A DNA stretch of 64,000 nucleotides from Haloplasma contractile SSD-17B (GTDB lineage Bacteria; Bacillota_I; Bacilli_A; Haloplasmatales; Haloplasmataceae). The DNA lies in the NCBI RefSeq assembly GCF_000215935.2, contig NZ_AFNU02000013.1:1-64000 (forward strand), written 5' to 3'. Positions 63,871 to 64,000 of this stretch are shown piece by piece; the stretch's first letter is position 1; every line of letters starts with the position of its first letter. The notes under the pieces were generated by a model that had not been told where the DNA came from, did not search any database, and saw nothing but the letters and a program-made list of their open reading frames with translations. The position numbers were made by a program, and so were the translations under genes.

Positions 63871-64000
63871 TGAAAATTCCATACACTAAAAGAGACGCTC
63901 AATTATCCTTAGAGTTTCAGGTAGTGCCTTCTTATTAACTAAACACTCATTTCGCGATTTCTCAATTTTCAGGCTGAATCACATTACATGAAATAAACGT
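63871..64000. other. Window end
   Basis: No gene can be supported in the last 130 bases. Confidence 0.3.

Overview
The window looks like chromosomal DNA of a low-G+C member of the Bacillota. Signs are strong AGGAGG-type ribosome sites, GTG/TTG starts, rho-independent hairpin-plus-T terminators, a PTS mannitol operon in Bacillus/Geobacillus order, a glmS ribozyme, a SipW/TasA pair and many lipoproteins. The large surface proteins built from bacterial Ig-like (DUF5011-type) modules recall wall-poor lineages such as Haloplasma or Izemoplasma, but that placement is an inference. No rRNA, tRNA, CRISPR array, transposase or phage gene was recognised.

Layout. 0-1.5 kb: sipW-tasA matrix pair. 1.68-1.79 kb: an unassigned structured RNA ending in a terminator. 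2.2-4.9 kb: arsenic cassette (arsR, ACR3 pump, a pRiA4b ORF-3-like gene, arsC). 5.3-7.6 kb: very AT-rich island with a beta-helix-like protein fused to a two-TM potassium-channel pore, and two small unknown genes. 7.7-16 kb: a GAF-GGDEF-HD-GYP protein with an unexpected C-terminal Ig/carbohydrate-binding part, a 1078-residue Ig-like lipoprotein and an S41 peptidase. 16-17.6 kb: two plus-strand unknowns.

17.8-35.1 kb is a copper-handling region. It holds CopA, a CopZ-type iron-sulfur chaperone domain, CcdA, a redoxin, a glutaredoxin-like protein, an Lgt paralogue, two Csp-type cysteine-rich copper-storage proteins, Met/His-rich exported proteins, a DUF2933 protein, an OmpR/CusS-like two-component system, five SHOCT mini-proteins (one broken) and two decayed multicopper oxidase remnants. 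A shared promoter architecture ties part of it together: two 8-bp half-sites exactly 11 bp apart, then 8 bp, then the -10. It occurs in front of the response regulator, in front of the DUF2933 gene, and three times in tandem (period 113-114 bp) upstream of the SHOCT/PepSY/SHOCT cluster. The sensor kinase carries a GMMGGMMGG motif in its outer loop that resembles repeats in the exported PepSY protein of that cluster.

35.3-46.4 kb: surface and membrane proteins (two lipoproteins, an eleven-module Ig-like adhesin, an ankyrin-repeat membrane protein with a decayed partial duplicate downstream) and unknown proteins. 46.8-56.2 kb (minus strand): glmS with its ribozyme, ptsI, mtlD, mtlF, mtlR and mtlA. 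Mannitol would be imported by MtlA/MtlF with phosphate from enzyme I, oxidised by MtlD to fructose-6-phosphate, and GlmS diverts fructose-6-phosphate to glucosamine-6-phosphate. 56.8-62.1 kb: VanZ, an autoregulated MerR/aldo-keto reductase pair with a classic 19-bp-spacer promoter, a GNAT acetyltransferase, an ABC-F ATPase and an FMN-binding-like lipoprotein. 62.4-64 kb: a membrane-anchored unknown protein next to a six-copy ~58-bp tandem repeat.
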